Shown: one piece after another, positions 23,508 through 41,395 of the stretch
Layout of the letters: every line of letters starts with the position of its first letter
Position numbering within the stretch: the first letter of the stretch is position 1
NCBI GenBank assembly: GCA_016169945.1
Contig: JADLSH010000190.1
Coordinates: 1,178,001-1,242,000 of the forward strand
Direction: 5' to 3'
DNA: 64,000 nt
Source: Trachythela sp. YZ-2020
Lineage: Eukaryota > Cnidaria > Anthozoa > Malacalcyonacea > Clavulariidae
The notes under the pieces: generated by a model
The model's input: the letters and a program-made list of their open reading frames with translations, nothing else
Databases searched by the model: none
Told to the model about the DNA's origin: nothing
Translations under genes and position numbers: made by a program

Positions 23508-26500
23508 ATGGCGGAAGGTAGGTGCAAGAATATCCAAATTTTTTATCATTTCTTGTGTGTTTAATTTTTATTTCTTGTCATTTTAAATGTTCTTTTATTA
23601 AAACTAGATACGTTTCGACGTTTGCTTGTTGTTGTCTGTGATCTTAGTCCAATTTGGTGGGGAAAACAGTGCACAAATATGTCAGAAAATTCAAACAAAG
23701 TACAGTACATGTATAAATGCACGGATCAAATTGAAAGTGTATAAACATCCCCTCCGGGCATTTGATTTTTAGGATTTTTCAATGATCAAATTCCCCCATT
23801 CCCTGTCAGAAAACGTGGTTCAAATGCCCTACAGAGTACAGACAGTTTCAATTTCAAGCTTGAAATTGAAAGACAAATTCCACGTGCTTGTACGTGTCTC
23901 AATCTCTTTCACAATTTTCTAAAGTCAAAAGAGCATGGTGTTTAGTTGTGCAGACACTTAAGGCAGGAAGCAACTCAAGTGAGTGTAGGCAGTCTGCTAT
24001 GCTGGCTAAAGCAAATTATTAGGGAGTCACAAACTTTATGTTTATAGGTGAACAAAATAGTTTGCATTGGTAAACAACAAGACTGGTCAAATCCCATACC
24101 CAACTACAGGAGGAATCAAAAGCCTCACCATAATGAATTTTACTAAGAACAAATGCCTACCCCTTGAGCAACAGCAAATGCCCCACCTATGCCAGGGGGC
24201 AAGGTGGATCCAGCTTGATCTGGTAGGGGGGGTGCCAAGTGTGTGCTGGTCATGAAGCAGGGTGTGACTGCATCATCACAGAGGACCCCCGGAGGGACTG
24301 AGCTTGCCAGAAAAATTTGAAAAATAGGATTGCCTAGATGGTCAAAGAGGCCCCCAATGGCCCAATATTTTATTTTTGGATTTGATATGGAAATTGGCAC
24401 ACCCCTGCACTCCCCTTGGCCAAAGCTAGGGGGGCTATTTTTTCTGTGACTCTTCATCCCAAGATAGAAACAAAAATAGCAAAACTTGTCACATATTTGG
24501 TATTGTTTTATAGACACAACCAATAAATGCATTTCTCAACAATGTTATGGTGTTCTGCAATGCCCACCTTATGATGAAACATAAGAATGAACTTGCAATA
24601 CTCTGTGCAACTTCGTATAAAAGGTAATGCAGTTTTTACAATAATATACAAATATTTTGTTTCAATGGTGCATGAATTAGTAATTTGGTTGGACAGTGTT
24701 TACTTTCAGGTAGTTCAGACACAAACTTAAGGGCTGAGCTTATTGTAGAATACTATATTTGAAGGGCAACAACATTATATTTTAACCTGGTAATATTTGT
24801 TTGTTTTTCAGCCAGTTTATTTATCCAAATTCAGAAGATAGTGAGAATACTGTAAATGGAGAACAAAGCCATGAAAATATTGACGGAAAATACGAACATT
24901 TTGCTGCAATGAACAATGTCGTTGTTGACAAAGTCAGAAGAATAATTGATGAGGAAAGCTCTAATGGTATAGAATAACTCTCATTTAGTAAAAAAATTGA
25001 CCAAATGCTCCTTCTACAAAACAACTATGTTCCTCCCCCCCATGCAAATCTTCAAGGAACTTATAATGTGTTAATAGTTAATAAAATATTTTTGTTTTAG
25101 ATGTAAATTTGTTGGAGAATTCTGCAACACTATTAGCTGGTGCACTTTCCATGGCGCTTTGTTGTATCCTTCCTGTGATAAAGTAGCTTTTCATATTTTT
25201 AGCTAGATATGAAAGAAAACTGACATGAAGTTGTAACTGTGTTTTTAACCAGTAGTCTGCTTATTTTAATTAATTGAAAATCAGACATCCAACAAGCTGA
25301 ACGAAATTGTCCAGGTACTGTTGTATACTTGAAGAATTCTCTTTGCAAAAATTTCACATTCATGCCTTGTACATATATTATATATAGATTTAATCCTCTA
25401 TTATCTGATTTTATTTAGTTGGACAAAACATGAAAGCACGGATATTGGTAAGAAATACTTTTTAAACTTCTTACATTTATACATACAATATTTAATCCCT
25501 TTAATTCTCATAACAGGCCTCGAATTAAGTGGCGGGACTGGTGGTCATTGGTAGTTAATGCCCTGTTTGTTGGCTGCTATATGCCCTCATAATTCAGACA
25601 TAGTTAATAAATATGAGATCAGCTAGTGCTGACCACGTACTCATTCATAACCCCTAGGTACTCAAAGGATCACAAGATGTGTCTACGCAGTATATGGCGA
25701 CCATGAACTGCATTTTTGCTGCTCAGAAAAATGTAAGAAACTTTATGAAACTCCCTCTCGTGATCATGTGTTTTTGACTGCAGTCCATGATTGATGAAAT
25801 TTGGAAACAATTCTTCTTTTCAAAACAGAATATTACAATTGATTCATGCCTTTTGAAATCAGATTCAGGATTTCTGCAACAGGCAAGTTTGAAAACCTTA
25901 AGCTGTCTTTGAATGGGCCTGATTTGTTACAGCTTGTAAATATAGAACTATTCCTATTTTCTAATTCCTGTGTTTGTCATAGGCGTCGGATTTAACTGGC
26001 GGAGTATACTTCAAAGTAACAAAAATGGAATCTCTATTACAGTTCTTATTAGTAAGTGACAAATAACTTGTAGATTCCATGTTAAATTGTCATATCTAAG
26101 TCTGATCAAATGATCTCATCATGTAGTGGATGTTCCTGCCTGATCCGAGCACAAGAGAAAGTTTAGTTCTGCCTGGAGCTGTTCAAATTGATTATAGAGC
26201 TGCATGTTTTTGTCATCGAACTTTGGTTGATATCGGTTTTGTCTGCTCTGTTTGTCTTTCAAGTAAGTCTGATGCTTTTAATTCAATAGACTTAATCAGC
26301 TAACACATTTATGCTCATTTCCACCCAATTAACTTGCATATCTCAATGATTGGTTACCTAAGTTTGTTCCATTCTATGCTTACATTATCAGCACAGTGGT
26401 AACTAGGCATGTGAGTTATCTGAAAATGTGAATTGGTTACCTTTGTTCCATTCTATGCTTACATTATCAGAACAGTAGTAACTAAGGCATGTGAGTTATC

Positions 26501-27184
26501 TGAAAATGTGAATTGGTTACCTTTGTACCATTCTATGCTTATATTATCTGAACAGTGGTAACTAGGCATGTGATGCAGGCAATTCATTTACTTGTTTGTA
26601 TTTCTATTATATTTTAGTTTACTGTCAATTGCTACCGCGATGTCACACTTGTCAGTATGTATAGAGAGATTATAATATTTGCTGGATTTTATACTAAACT
26701 GCACTGTAAGAAGTGCAACTGAGAGCTGAGCTCAATTACGAAGGACGCAGCTCGACTTGATCAAGCAAATGCTTATTAAAGGCGCCTGACTGGCTGCCAC
26801 CGTATGACTCATGTCTGATCAGGGAGCACAGCTACAATGGAAGGGTTAGTTTGGGGCTTATCCAAACCCACCCTGTCAACATTCCCTGTGGGAGGAAACC
26901 GGAGTACCCTGAAAAACCCCACCACTTTCTGTAGAGCGTTGATTGAGTCTTCACATAAGTGTCATGAGTCCCCAGCGAGAACCAAACCCACAATCTCAGA
27001 GGTGAAACGCACTTGCTCTGACGACTGCGCCACCGAAGCCCCACTGGCAATGATTCTGAGAACAAGTCATTCCTGATATTCTCCTGACACTAAGTTATTG
27101 CTTATTACTAGAACCAGATTCAAGCTCCCTTCAGCTGCAATGGCACGACCCAAAAAGAAAAGGAAGGAGAAACCCACAGATTAA
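23508..27184 (+). CDS. GTF2H3: TFIIH subunit 3 (p34/Tfb4), complete, 13 exons
   Basis: Core TFIIH subunit for transcription initiation and nucleotide excision repair; it pairs with p44. Exons: 23508-23517, 23608-23699, 24514-24623, 24812-24966, 25101-25163, 25285-25314, 25419-25447, 25658-25732, 25829-25882, 25983-26051, 26127-26262, 26618-26654, 27112-27184. Total is 933 nt, or 310 aa (human 308). The vWA-type N-terminal part has [16 protein letters not shown]; later segments include [19 protein letters not shown] and [20 protein letters not shown]. The C-terminal zinc domain has Cys256, 258, 269, 272, 277, 283 and 286 in [19 protein letters not shown] and RCHTC, followed by a basic tail. 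The first exon codes only MAE plus one base. Intron 9 has a GC donor. The end of exon 2 (gtacag donor) and the start of exon 3 are the least certain borders. Its arrangement with MORC2 is divergent. Confidence 0.95.
26350..26575. repeat. About 80-bp tandem repeat, three copies, in GTF2H3 intron 11
   Basis: ttccattctatgcttacatt and aactaggcatgtgagttatc recur at roughly 80-bp spacing. Confidence 0.8.
26700..27048 (-). mobile_element. tRNA-derived SINE
   Basis: On the minus strand it starts near 27048 with a tRNA-like head: box A ggtggcgcagtcgtcagagc and box-B-like gtgggtttggttctcgc. A body with gtactccggtttcctcccac and a unique tail follow. It lies in GTF2H3 intron 12. The body differs from the SINE at 32892, so it is a second family. 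Confidence 0.75.
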
Positions 27185-27244
27185 ACTAAAGGATCATGAC
27201 ATAATGTAAAAATGTAAATATTATAAATTCTATTTTGTCAGAAA

Positions 27245-27250
27245 AATAAA
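27245..27250 (+). terminator. AATAAA polyadenylation signal for GTF2H3
   Basis: AATAAA lies 60 bp past the GTF2H3 stop in an AT-rich 3' flank. Confidence 0.65.
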
Positions 27251-33719
<6,469 letters not shown>

Positions 33720-34121
33720 AATGACGATACAACTAATACAACCTGTCTGTAGTTTGCATCTAACAATGAACAGTCGCATGTAAACATTGTCTATTCTCAT
33801 GCGAACCTTCAATATTTGTCAAGAGCGTTTGGCAGGTTTTACTGTTCATCGTTAGATGCAAACGACGGAAATTTTAATTGTAATTTTGCATAATTAAGTA
33901 ACTAGCCTGCGAATAGGCATATTGCATACGTCATGAACTATTACTTTGGCTTAGATGAAGTATAGACTTATACCTCAAAATGGCTGTTCAAACAGGAGTG
34001 TAAATTTAGAATTTTGTAGTTTTGTCAATACGAGTTTTTGAACGATCGATAACAGTTAGTCTTGTTAAAAATCACTGTTGGTTTGTTGTATTTTTTCTTG
34101 GCTGCAGACTAGACTGACGAA
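33720..34121. promoter_or_regulatory. Short MAPK7-NSRP1 intergenic region
   Basis: These 402 bp between the MAPK7 stop and the NSRP1 ATG must hold the MAPK7 3' end and the NSRP1 promoter. gtttgcatctaac at 33752-33764 and its inverse gttagatgcaaac at 33851-33863 could form a hairpin. No TATA box is evident. Confidence 0.45.
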
Positions 34122-37100
34122 ATGGCTGATAAAACTGGAAAAAAGTATGTTTTTATTATTGTTTAATTTATATAAGACTTTTTTTGTAAGTTTAGCAGCT
34201 TGTTGAAGCAAAACAAGTTGTGGAGGTTATCCATAATTATCGACGTTTTCACAAGCGCACAGAGAGTAGTAGAGTACTATAATTTTTTTAACCCACTCCC
34301 AGAGCGTACTTCTAAAAAGCGTACATTGGTCGCTCATTGTACACTTGTGAAAATGTTAATATGGACGACCCCTATATACTGTTACTGTATTTATTTACTA
34401 TCAGGTATGGTCTTATCCTTAAGAAGAAACCTACTTCAGTTCAAATAAAACCATCAATATTTGGAGGGGACGATTCTGGCGATGACGAGGTACTGGCATA
34501 GGTTGTGTCGGACTACATTAAAACGATTAAAACACTTTGATATTTCCAGCGAAAACGTTTTCTCAGGAAACACTTTGATGTTTCCAGCGAAAACGTTTTC
34601 TCAGGGCCTTCTGAAGAAGGGCCATTGGGTGAAACGTTGAAGTGTCTTTAATCGTTTTCAGGTAGTTCAGATACAAACCACAGAGTAATTTTTATTTTGC
34701 CCAGCACAGGACAATTCTATTTATACAGATGATGAGTCACGATGCATGCTTGCCCTCAGACACATTTGAGAAGGATGCTTATAATTGTATGGTGAATATT
34801 TTCAGGATAGTGGAAGAAAAACAGTAAATTTCACAATCAGAAAAGAAGCAGCGAAACAGAAGCAGACGAGACAAGTATGCAATAGAAGAAAAATTATACT
34901 TTACCATCATTTGCTTCAAAGAATCACAGATATAAAAGTTGTTTATTTTCACATGAAGCTTTCATGTTTGTCAAGAGCATTTGATAAGTTTTAATGTGAT
35001 CAGTCAATCAGTGGCGTAATGTTATATCAGGGGGCCCCGGTTCAAAAATTTTCAAGGCCCCCCCGGAAAATTTTTAAATCTAGAGTCTATGAAATGCCAT
35101 TTCCTGGACTTTGGGGGAAGATTTTACAGAATACTGATGGTCAGAAAACGATAATTTTAACATATCAAAATTTACAATTTGTTAGGAAATTAGTACGGTT
35201 GTACCGTAAATCGTTCATTTACATTTACATATAGATGAATTGTGGAGTTTATGTCTGCGACGCTTGATTTCACATTACTGTTACTGCTCTACAGTCTGAG
35301 CCTGGCTGTCTGGGGGGCCCCTTTGGGCTATTGGGGTTGGGGGCCCCCTGGTTCGCCCGGTCCGAACCCATAGTAGTTACGCCACTGCAGTCAATGTTAC
35401 AAAACATTGAAGTTTCACATGAACATAGATGTTTTTATCTGCGACTGTCTATCCTTAGATGTAAACAACGGTAGTTTTGTTATAGAGCTGTACTAGTATT
35501 ATTTCTCAGCAATCTCGGTAATTGTAAACAAACATATTATTTAGACTGAACTGGAAATGAATAAAGTTCTTGAGGAAGACCCTACAGCGTACGACTATGA
35601 TGCAGTTTACGACAAAATGGTGGAAAGGAAAGCAAATTTGCTGGCAGCTAAAACTGCTAAAGCTGACAAGAAGGTAAATGATTCTCCACCTGGTTTGATT
35701 TTATCTCCGTTCACTGCCTTTATTTAACAACAATAATCCATAAATGGACCAAATCCGCTAACATCTGCCAGTATTCTGAAATTCATTTCAATTTCTACCA
35801 GCCAAAGTACATCAGCAATCTTTTAAACTTTGCTGAAGTAAGAAAGAAAGAGGAAGAACGACGGATTGAGCGGCAAGTTCAGAAAGAACGAGAAGCTGAA
35901 GGGAACGAGTTTGCAGATAAAGATGCCTTTGTCACATCGGCGTATCTTTTTTGAGAAGAAAATAGACATCGAGTTTCACTAGTCACAATTGTGCAGCAAT
36001 GTGGTGGTAAACTAGCAGCTATCAGAGTGTGACAATTATGTTGATATTTTTATTATATGTAATATATTGTCCTGTATTTGGTGGCAAAAATATAGATTTG
36101 AGAGATGTAGTTTAATTTCCTTGTTCAGTCTATAAGTATCAAATATTCTGAAGTTGACCACCATCTGTAACCCTTACTGAGTTAGTCAAGTCTGTTTGTA
36201 TCAGTGAACTCTAAGTAAACTGGAACGCTAACTCCTATGATCAAGTCCTATGATTCGTTGAAGCCAAGCTAGTTTTTCTGAGGTTTGAGTTGAAATACTT
36301 AACGCCGAACATTGGGCTGTATATGAAATTGAAGCTATTAAAAAGTTCTATTTGATATAAAAACTTCAAGACTTTAGGTAAAATGGAAATACTTAAAAAA
36401 TACAAAAACAACCGCAATTTTGTAAAATACGGCAAATTTCCCTCAAAGTTTTAAGTATTTCCTTTTTACCTAAAGTCTTGAAGTTTTAACTAACTGAATT
36501 AAGCTGGCTTCAATTCCCCCCCCCTGAGTTATCGTTCCAGTTTATTTATAGTTCAATGGTTTGTATGGTTTGTATGGTCTGTATGGTCTGTTTGTATGGC
36601 ACAAGATTTTGTGGTTGTCCTTGACGTTTCCAGTTATCGACAAAGGATGCAAGAATTGGCAGAAGAGGAGGAACGCCAAAGAAAACGAGACGAAAGAAAT
36701 GGTAAGAAAGAAACTAAGATTTATATTTCACTTTGCGTAACAACTACATCTAAGTTAACTTAAACCAAGCAGCAATTTGCCTCTATCGCCTTTTGCATAA
36801 CATCACAAATATGTCAAAACGATGAGTGATTGGATGGCATGGAGGACAGTGAGATTTTCAAAACAATGAAAAGACAATGGAACATTCCAATCACTGGATC
36901 ATGACTGGATGGCACAAAACGATGAGTGATTGGATGGCATGGAGAACAGTGAGATTTTCAAAACAATACACGAATCGCGAAATTCGGCTGCGCATCCAAA
37001 TGACGCGTTCTGAGTCGGGCAAAAATCGCAGTTTAAGAAAAACATGTAGCTGTGACTGGATGATTTAAAATATGCGTATTGAAGTATTCAAATATTCAGT

Positions 37101-38558
37101 CATGCATTCGTGTTTTTATTGTTGTGATATGTAATCACGAATGCATGACTGAACATTTGAATACTTTAATACGCATATTTTAAATCATCCAGTCACAGCT
37201 ACATGTTTTTCTTTAACTGCGATTTTTGCCCGAATTTCGCGATTCGTGTATAAAAAGACAGGAACATTCCAATCACTGGTACATGACTGGAATGTACTAT
37301 TGTTATGCCAAGTGTTATGCAAAGGTTCATTATTACTTTGTCTGTCACCAAGTGAGTGTACTCTGCCTAACGACAGATGATTTTATTTATCAATGGGAGA
37401 GCTTTCAATTCCATTACCAATAACAGTATTTTTTCATATTTTTTTAGATGATGTGACCAAACAAGCTGACCTTACTAAGTTCTATAGAAATTTGTTGGAC
37501 AGAAATGTCTCGACTGGCGGTTCATATGATACCGAGCAACATACAGAGGTTCACGAAGATGACATGAAAAAATCACGACAGTCACAGAGTCCTGAGAAGG
37601 AACAAGATAAAAGGAATAGCAAGTCTGAAAGAACGGAACGATCTTCAGATGGTGAAAAGAAACGAAGAGAGAACAGGGAAAGTGAAGGTGAGACTGAGGT
37701 TACGTCAAGGCGTTGGATCAACTTAGGTCCATGGGAAAATAGAAATGTTAATTTGCTTGCAGAAACATTGTTTCTCAGTCATGTTTCCCGAAGGTGGACA
37801 AACCAGGAAACATTGTTTCCTAGCCATGTTTCCCGAAGGTGGACAAACCATGAAACATTGTTTCCTAGCCATGTTTCTCGAAGGTGGCCAAACCTGGAAA
37901 CATTGTTTTCCGAAGGTATCTGTACATTTATAGGAGCATTCTATTCATTTGCCTCCAAATATAAGACTGCTACAGCATCTCCTGCACGATAGTGCTTATA
38001 GTGAAACCTTATTCTATTCCATTATTTCAGACGAAACATCAAGAGACAGACATGAACATCATCGAAAATCTAGAAGTCCAAACTATGAACATGAAAAAAG
38101 AACAACTTCACATTCTCATAAAGAAACTGAGCAAAATAAACCTCGCAGAGATAGCGACAGAACACGCGAAAAATCTAGAGAACACGAAAAACGCGAGGAT
38201 CGACACGAAGAACGACATCACGAAAAACCAAGACACGAGGAACAACGCGAAGATGAACAACACGAAAACGCAGAGCACGAAAACGCGAAACGTGAAACGG
38301 AAGAGAGCGAAAAACACGAAAGCGTAAAACTGTCCAATGAGGAAGCTGATTCCGACAAAGATTTAGGAGACTCAGAAAATACGGAAATAAAAAAGACAGA
38401 ATCAAATTCGGCGGGAAAGAATAAAGAAGAAAACTAAAGTTAATAAATTTGCAAAGCATTCGTCTAACGATACAGTTATGTCAGCCAAGGAGAGATATTT
38501 AGCGCGTAAGAAAACCAGAGTTGTTGTCGTACAAACTGGATCCGATGACGAGAATTAA
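34122..38558 (+). CDS. NSRP1: Nuclear speckle splicing regulatory protein 1 (NSRP1/CCDC55)
   Basis: RNA-binding regulator of alternative splicing in nuclear speckles. Exons: 34122-34144, 34405-34489, 34806-34874, 35545-35673, 35802-35941, 36634-36701, 37448-37687, 38031-38323 and 38400-38558. Together they give 1206 nt (401 aa). The N-terminal YGLILKKK, YDYDAVYDKM and PKYISNLL, then DKDAFVTSAYRQRM and DLTKFYRNLLDR, follow human NSRP1 in order. A charged tail rich in E, H, K and R (exon 8) and the conserved end TVMSAKERYLARKK complete it. That end is one base out of frame with exon 8: read straight through, the protein stops at TAA 38435-38437. Removing 38324-38399 as a 76-nt GT-AG intron restores the frame. 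The alternative is an indel. Exons 1-7 are firm; the last join is not. AATAAA at 38699-38704 follows. Confidence 0.92.
34515..34700. mobile_element. Fragment of a dispersed repeat with a CTTCTGAAGAAGG core
   Basis: tccagcgaaaacgttttctc occurs twice, followed by ccttctgaagaagggccatt, gtgaaacgttgaagtg and aggtagttcagatacaaacc. Pieces of the last part recur near 5965-6000, 7736-7805 and 24705-24730. Such sequences are often ends of retroelements; the family is not identified. Confidence 0.5.
35009..35387. mobile_element. hAT MITE with perfect 8-bp target duplication
   Basis: The ends are cagtggcgtaa and ttacgccactg. CAGTCAAT flanks both sides (35001-35008 and 35388-35395). The interior is GC-rich near both ends and has no coding frame. 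It is in NSRP1 intron 3. A second copy in opposite orientation is at 45125-45498. Confidence 0.92.
35966..36186. mobile_element. MITE of the 703-1053 family
   Basis: The left end is gagtttcactagtcacaatt with gtgcagcaatgtggtgg. The right end is gttgaccaccatctgtaacc. It lies in NSRP1 intron 5 just after the exon 5 donor. Confidence 0.65.
36216..36544. mobile_element. MITE with TAAACTGGAACG ends
   Basis: The outer ends taaactggaacg and cgttccagttta are inverse. The inner arms 36358-36398 and 36449-36489 (cttcaagactttaggtaaaa) are also inverse. A TA target duplication is possible. It lies in NSRP1 intron 5. Confidence 0.75.
36818..37290. repeat. Local duplication with an embedded long hairpin
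   Basis: aaaacgatgagtgattggat with its downstream block occurs at 36818 and 36917. From 36966 to 37250 a hairpin has arms starting acacgaatcgcgaaattcg; the left arm carries about 30 extra bases. The near-perfect inner arms contain gtgactggatgatttaaaat. It is in NSRP1 intron 6. Confidence 0.75.
37763..37915. repeat. 45-bp tandem repeat in NSRP1 intron 7
   Basis: Three and a half copies of a unit with gaaacattgtttcctagcca then tttcccgaaggtggacaaac. It is open in frame but lies beyond a good GTGAG donor, so it is taken as intron. Confidence 0.8.
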
Positions 38559-39299
38559 TAACTGTACATTTGTAAACAATACCCTGAATATATAATTACC
38601 ATAGTTTTCTGAGTTTTATATGTAATTATATTTTTCAAATTTTATCTCTTACGAATTATGTTTAAAGTTTTTTTCATTTTCCAATTATTTTTTGGCATAA
38701 TAAAGGCTCCTTTGTCCAACGTGACACATGACATTATAGTCGATAATGTTCACGCTATTCTACTTTTACTTTGCCGATATTGAATGAATGAGAATGATAA
38801 TATCGGTGGAATGAAACGCGGGCCATGTTCACTGTTTTTCTGTGCGTACATTTCTACATAACATTGCTCTGTGCAGAAATTGCGTTGGTAAAAATTTCAA
38901 GGACAAATTATAAAATAATTATGAATTTGCTTTTATTTTCCTTCGAAAACAACTATTTATGATTGGTCATATGCTGGGTATTTTTTTACCATAAAAGGTT
39001 CGCGCTGAATATTTAAATCTGGTAAACAAATTACTAGTCAATGCATAAATTAGCAGCACGAATGATAAGTTCAATTCCCCATAGGGATTCAAGCCAATCT
39101 TATGTGTCCAGGTTTAACCAATCAATGCAAATCCTTTGTTACGAGCAACCAATGAGAACGCTACCCTAATGATTTGATGCATTCCAGACACGTTCCGCAA
39201 AGCTGATATTCAAATTTGGGTGGGGAAATTTGCCATTTTGCCTTGCCTCGTGTACTTTGATGAATTTCTCCGTGTGCACTGGAGAGAAGCACTAAAAAT
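38559..39299. other. Intergenic region after NSRP1
   Basis: AATAAA at 38699-38704 is the likely NSRP1 polyadenylation signal. Nothing else is recognised before the candidate start at 39300. Confidence 0.5.
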
Positions 39300-40158
39300 A
39301 TGAAGCTTACGGTATTAAAAGCAAGAAAGAAGCAAAATAGGTTGCTTTTAAAAGCTGAGTTAATGTCGGATTTACCAGAGTTTATCAAAGGTAAATATAT
39401 AAGTCGCTAATTTAGATTTTATTTGTGACTTTTGTTGACTCGAGCGAACTGTGTTGACCGGGATCACCGGTTGAATTCACTCGACTCTTGACTCGAATTT
39501 TCGTCGCTTTTGCTTCACAATTTTATCAAGTTTAGTTTAAAATACACTGCAATATGTCTTTTCAGCATTTGACTTTGAATTCTGCTGCATTTTAAACCAT
39601 ATTTCAGCTATAAAACTCGGCTGCTTGCCATCAATCTTGCCGTGTCGAAAGCGGCAGTCGGCCAACAATTAATTATGGCCGACCTGTTTGGGCTCGCTTG
39701 TTTCGCTTGTATTTCTTTTGAATGAGTGTACAAATCTAAAGAGATATAACCCGGACTTTCTAGAGTGAATCCGTGTGCTTTTGGCAAGCATTTTACAAGC
39801 CAATTTCATCCAGCTTATAGCATTTAAAACAATAAAATTTAGCGAAGTAAATTCTTGAAATTATAAAGCATGTTGCTTGTTGGTTAAGGCTAACTCTCAG
39901 AGCGACAGTAGTGAGTTACTAACTTTTTAGCAAGATAAAGTTTATGTATTTTTTGAACCTGGCCATTAGATACTAAACCAATCTCATTATTTTTCAGGAT
40001 TGATTTTGGATGAGCTCAGCAAAATTCACTCAAACACAGAACAGTTTGAAGGAATTACCGCCGAGTGCTGTGACACAACCAGGACTCGTGCGTCCTCAGC
40101 AGCTCATTGTTCATGATCTTGATCTTGACAAAAGCTTCTTCAAACTATATGTGAACTG
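39300..40158 (+). CDS. Candidate small two-exon gene, product unknown
   Basis: Exon 1 (39300-39391) starts MKLTVLKARKKQNRLL, ends LPEFIK plus one base and has a GTAAAT donor. After a pyrimidine-rich AG near 39998, one frame gives GLILDELSKIHSNTEQF and stops at TGA near 40110. The next frame gives LKELPPSAVTQPGLVRPQQ and ends HDLDLDKSFFKLYVN with TGA near 40158. Either the second frame is used through the inner acceptor gagctcag, or a one-base shift broke the gene. The basic N-terminus and acidic end look protein-like, but I do not recognise the family. Confidence 0.4.
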
Positions 40159-40344
40159 AGGTATATATAAGAAATAAATCTTAACTTCTTGCATTTTAAT
40201 TTCGTCCATATGTTTATCCAATAATGTCGAACTTTAATATGCAAAAATGCATACAAGACTATTACATATGATGAAAAAATATTATATAGTCTCATTCTGA
40301 TACGAACTGCCGGTTAACGAAAGTAGCCTACTCAGTGAAACTTA

Positions 40345-40690
40345 TATATTCTATTCTATTGTTTCAGACAAACGTCAAGGGACAGACATGAACATCGTCG
40401 AAAAGATAGAAGTCCAAACCACGAACATTATGAAAGAAAAACTTCACATTCTCATAAAGAAGCTGAGCTGAATATGCCTCGCAGAGATAGCGACAGAACA
40501 CGCGAAAAATCTAAAGAACACGAAGAAAAACGCGTGAGTGGGGTCGACACGCGAAGAATGATATCGCGAGAAACCAAGACACGAAGCACGAACCCGTGAA
40601 GATGAACAACACGAAAACCCAGGATACGAAAACGTGAAACGGAAGAAAACGAAAAACAAGAAAGCAGAAAACGTGTTTATCGAAAGGTGA
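40345..40690 (+). pseudogene. Decayed duplicate of NSRP1 exon 8
   Basis: From gacagacatgaacatcgtcg onward it follows 38031-38320 closely (ggacagacatgaac, acttcacattctcataaaga, cgcagagatagcgacagaac) but with indels and frame breaks. The copy includes the intron end (attctattctattgtttcag), so it came from DNA duplication, not from spliced RNA. It lies 2.3 kb downstream of the parent. Confidence 0.85.
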
Positions 40691-41079
40691 ATATATTAAG
40701 TAGCTGCATGATTTAGATTTTCGCTTATTGCAAAGCTCAAAATTAAGTTCAAGTTTTGCCTCAAACTACTCCAAACGTTTTGTAGGTGACCAGAAAACGA
40801 TTTTCAACCCATAAAATGTGACATGAATGCGATACTCTAACGTCGCTAAATGTTATTTTATTTACAGATAAACACTGGATGTAATGCTGAGTTTCCTGGG
40901 GCTTCTCTGAGGGCACGCAAATGATCAACAAACATGGCGTTTCGAAATTTTCTAAAAATCTTTTTCGAATTAATACCTCATTACGTTTTTGGTAGAAACA
41001 CTTCAACGTGTGCAGAGTCTTCTAAATTCTTTTGAAGGTTTTATTTCGGAGTTTGTTGATTTCAAAAACATTTGAACTG

Positions 41080-41395
41080 AAGTGTTGAAATTGACACCAG
41101 ACTGACTGGGCTGAATGCTGGATAAAATCACGTCGGACACAAAGTCTGGCCATTCGTAGAAGTTCGGTGACACTTCGGGTTAGTTTTTCCCGACTTGCAG
41201 TCGAGTTGTTCCGATGACCTGGGGTGAACAACTAGTACATACGAAAACTAAGGCGCCACGTTTTCTTGTGACTTTTTGTCCATGACAGGATATCGGGATA
41301 ACTCGACCGCAAGCCAGGAAAAACTGAGTCGAAATGTCATTGAACTTCAACTTATGACCGATCTTTTGCCCGTGTGGCTTTATCTAGCGTCCAGC
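41080..41395. repeat. Diverged relative of the satellite core
   Basis: gctggataaaatcacgtcgg, tggccattcgtagaagttcg, gaaatgtcattgaacttc and cccgtgtggctttatctag follow the core of the 48-61-kb satellite in the same order. The middle differs strongly. It is a single copy 7 kb before the array. Confidence 0.7.

Noticed and set aside
26700..27048. Possible true tRNA gene from the box A/B sequence
   Set aside because: No cloverleaf with proper acceptor stem is seen and a SINE body follows directly.
37690..37992. Continuation of the NSRP1 exon 7 frame into the 45-bp repeat
   Set aside because: A consensus GTGAG donor at 37688 joins in phase to exon 8, which has the expected charged tail; the repeat is intronic.
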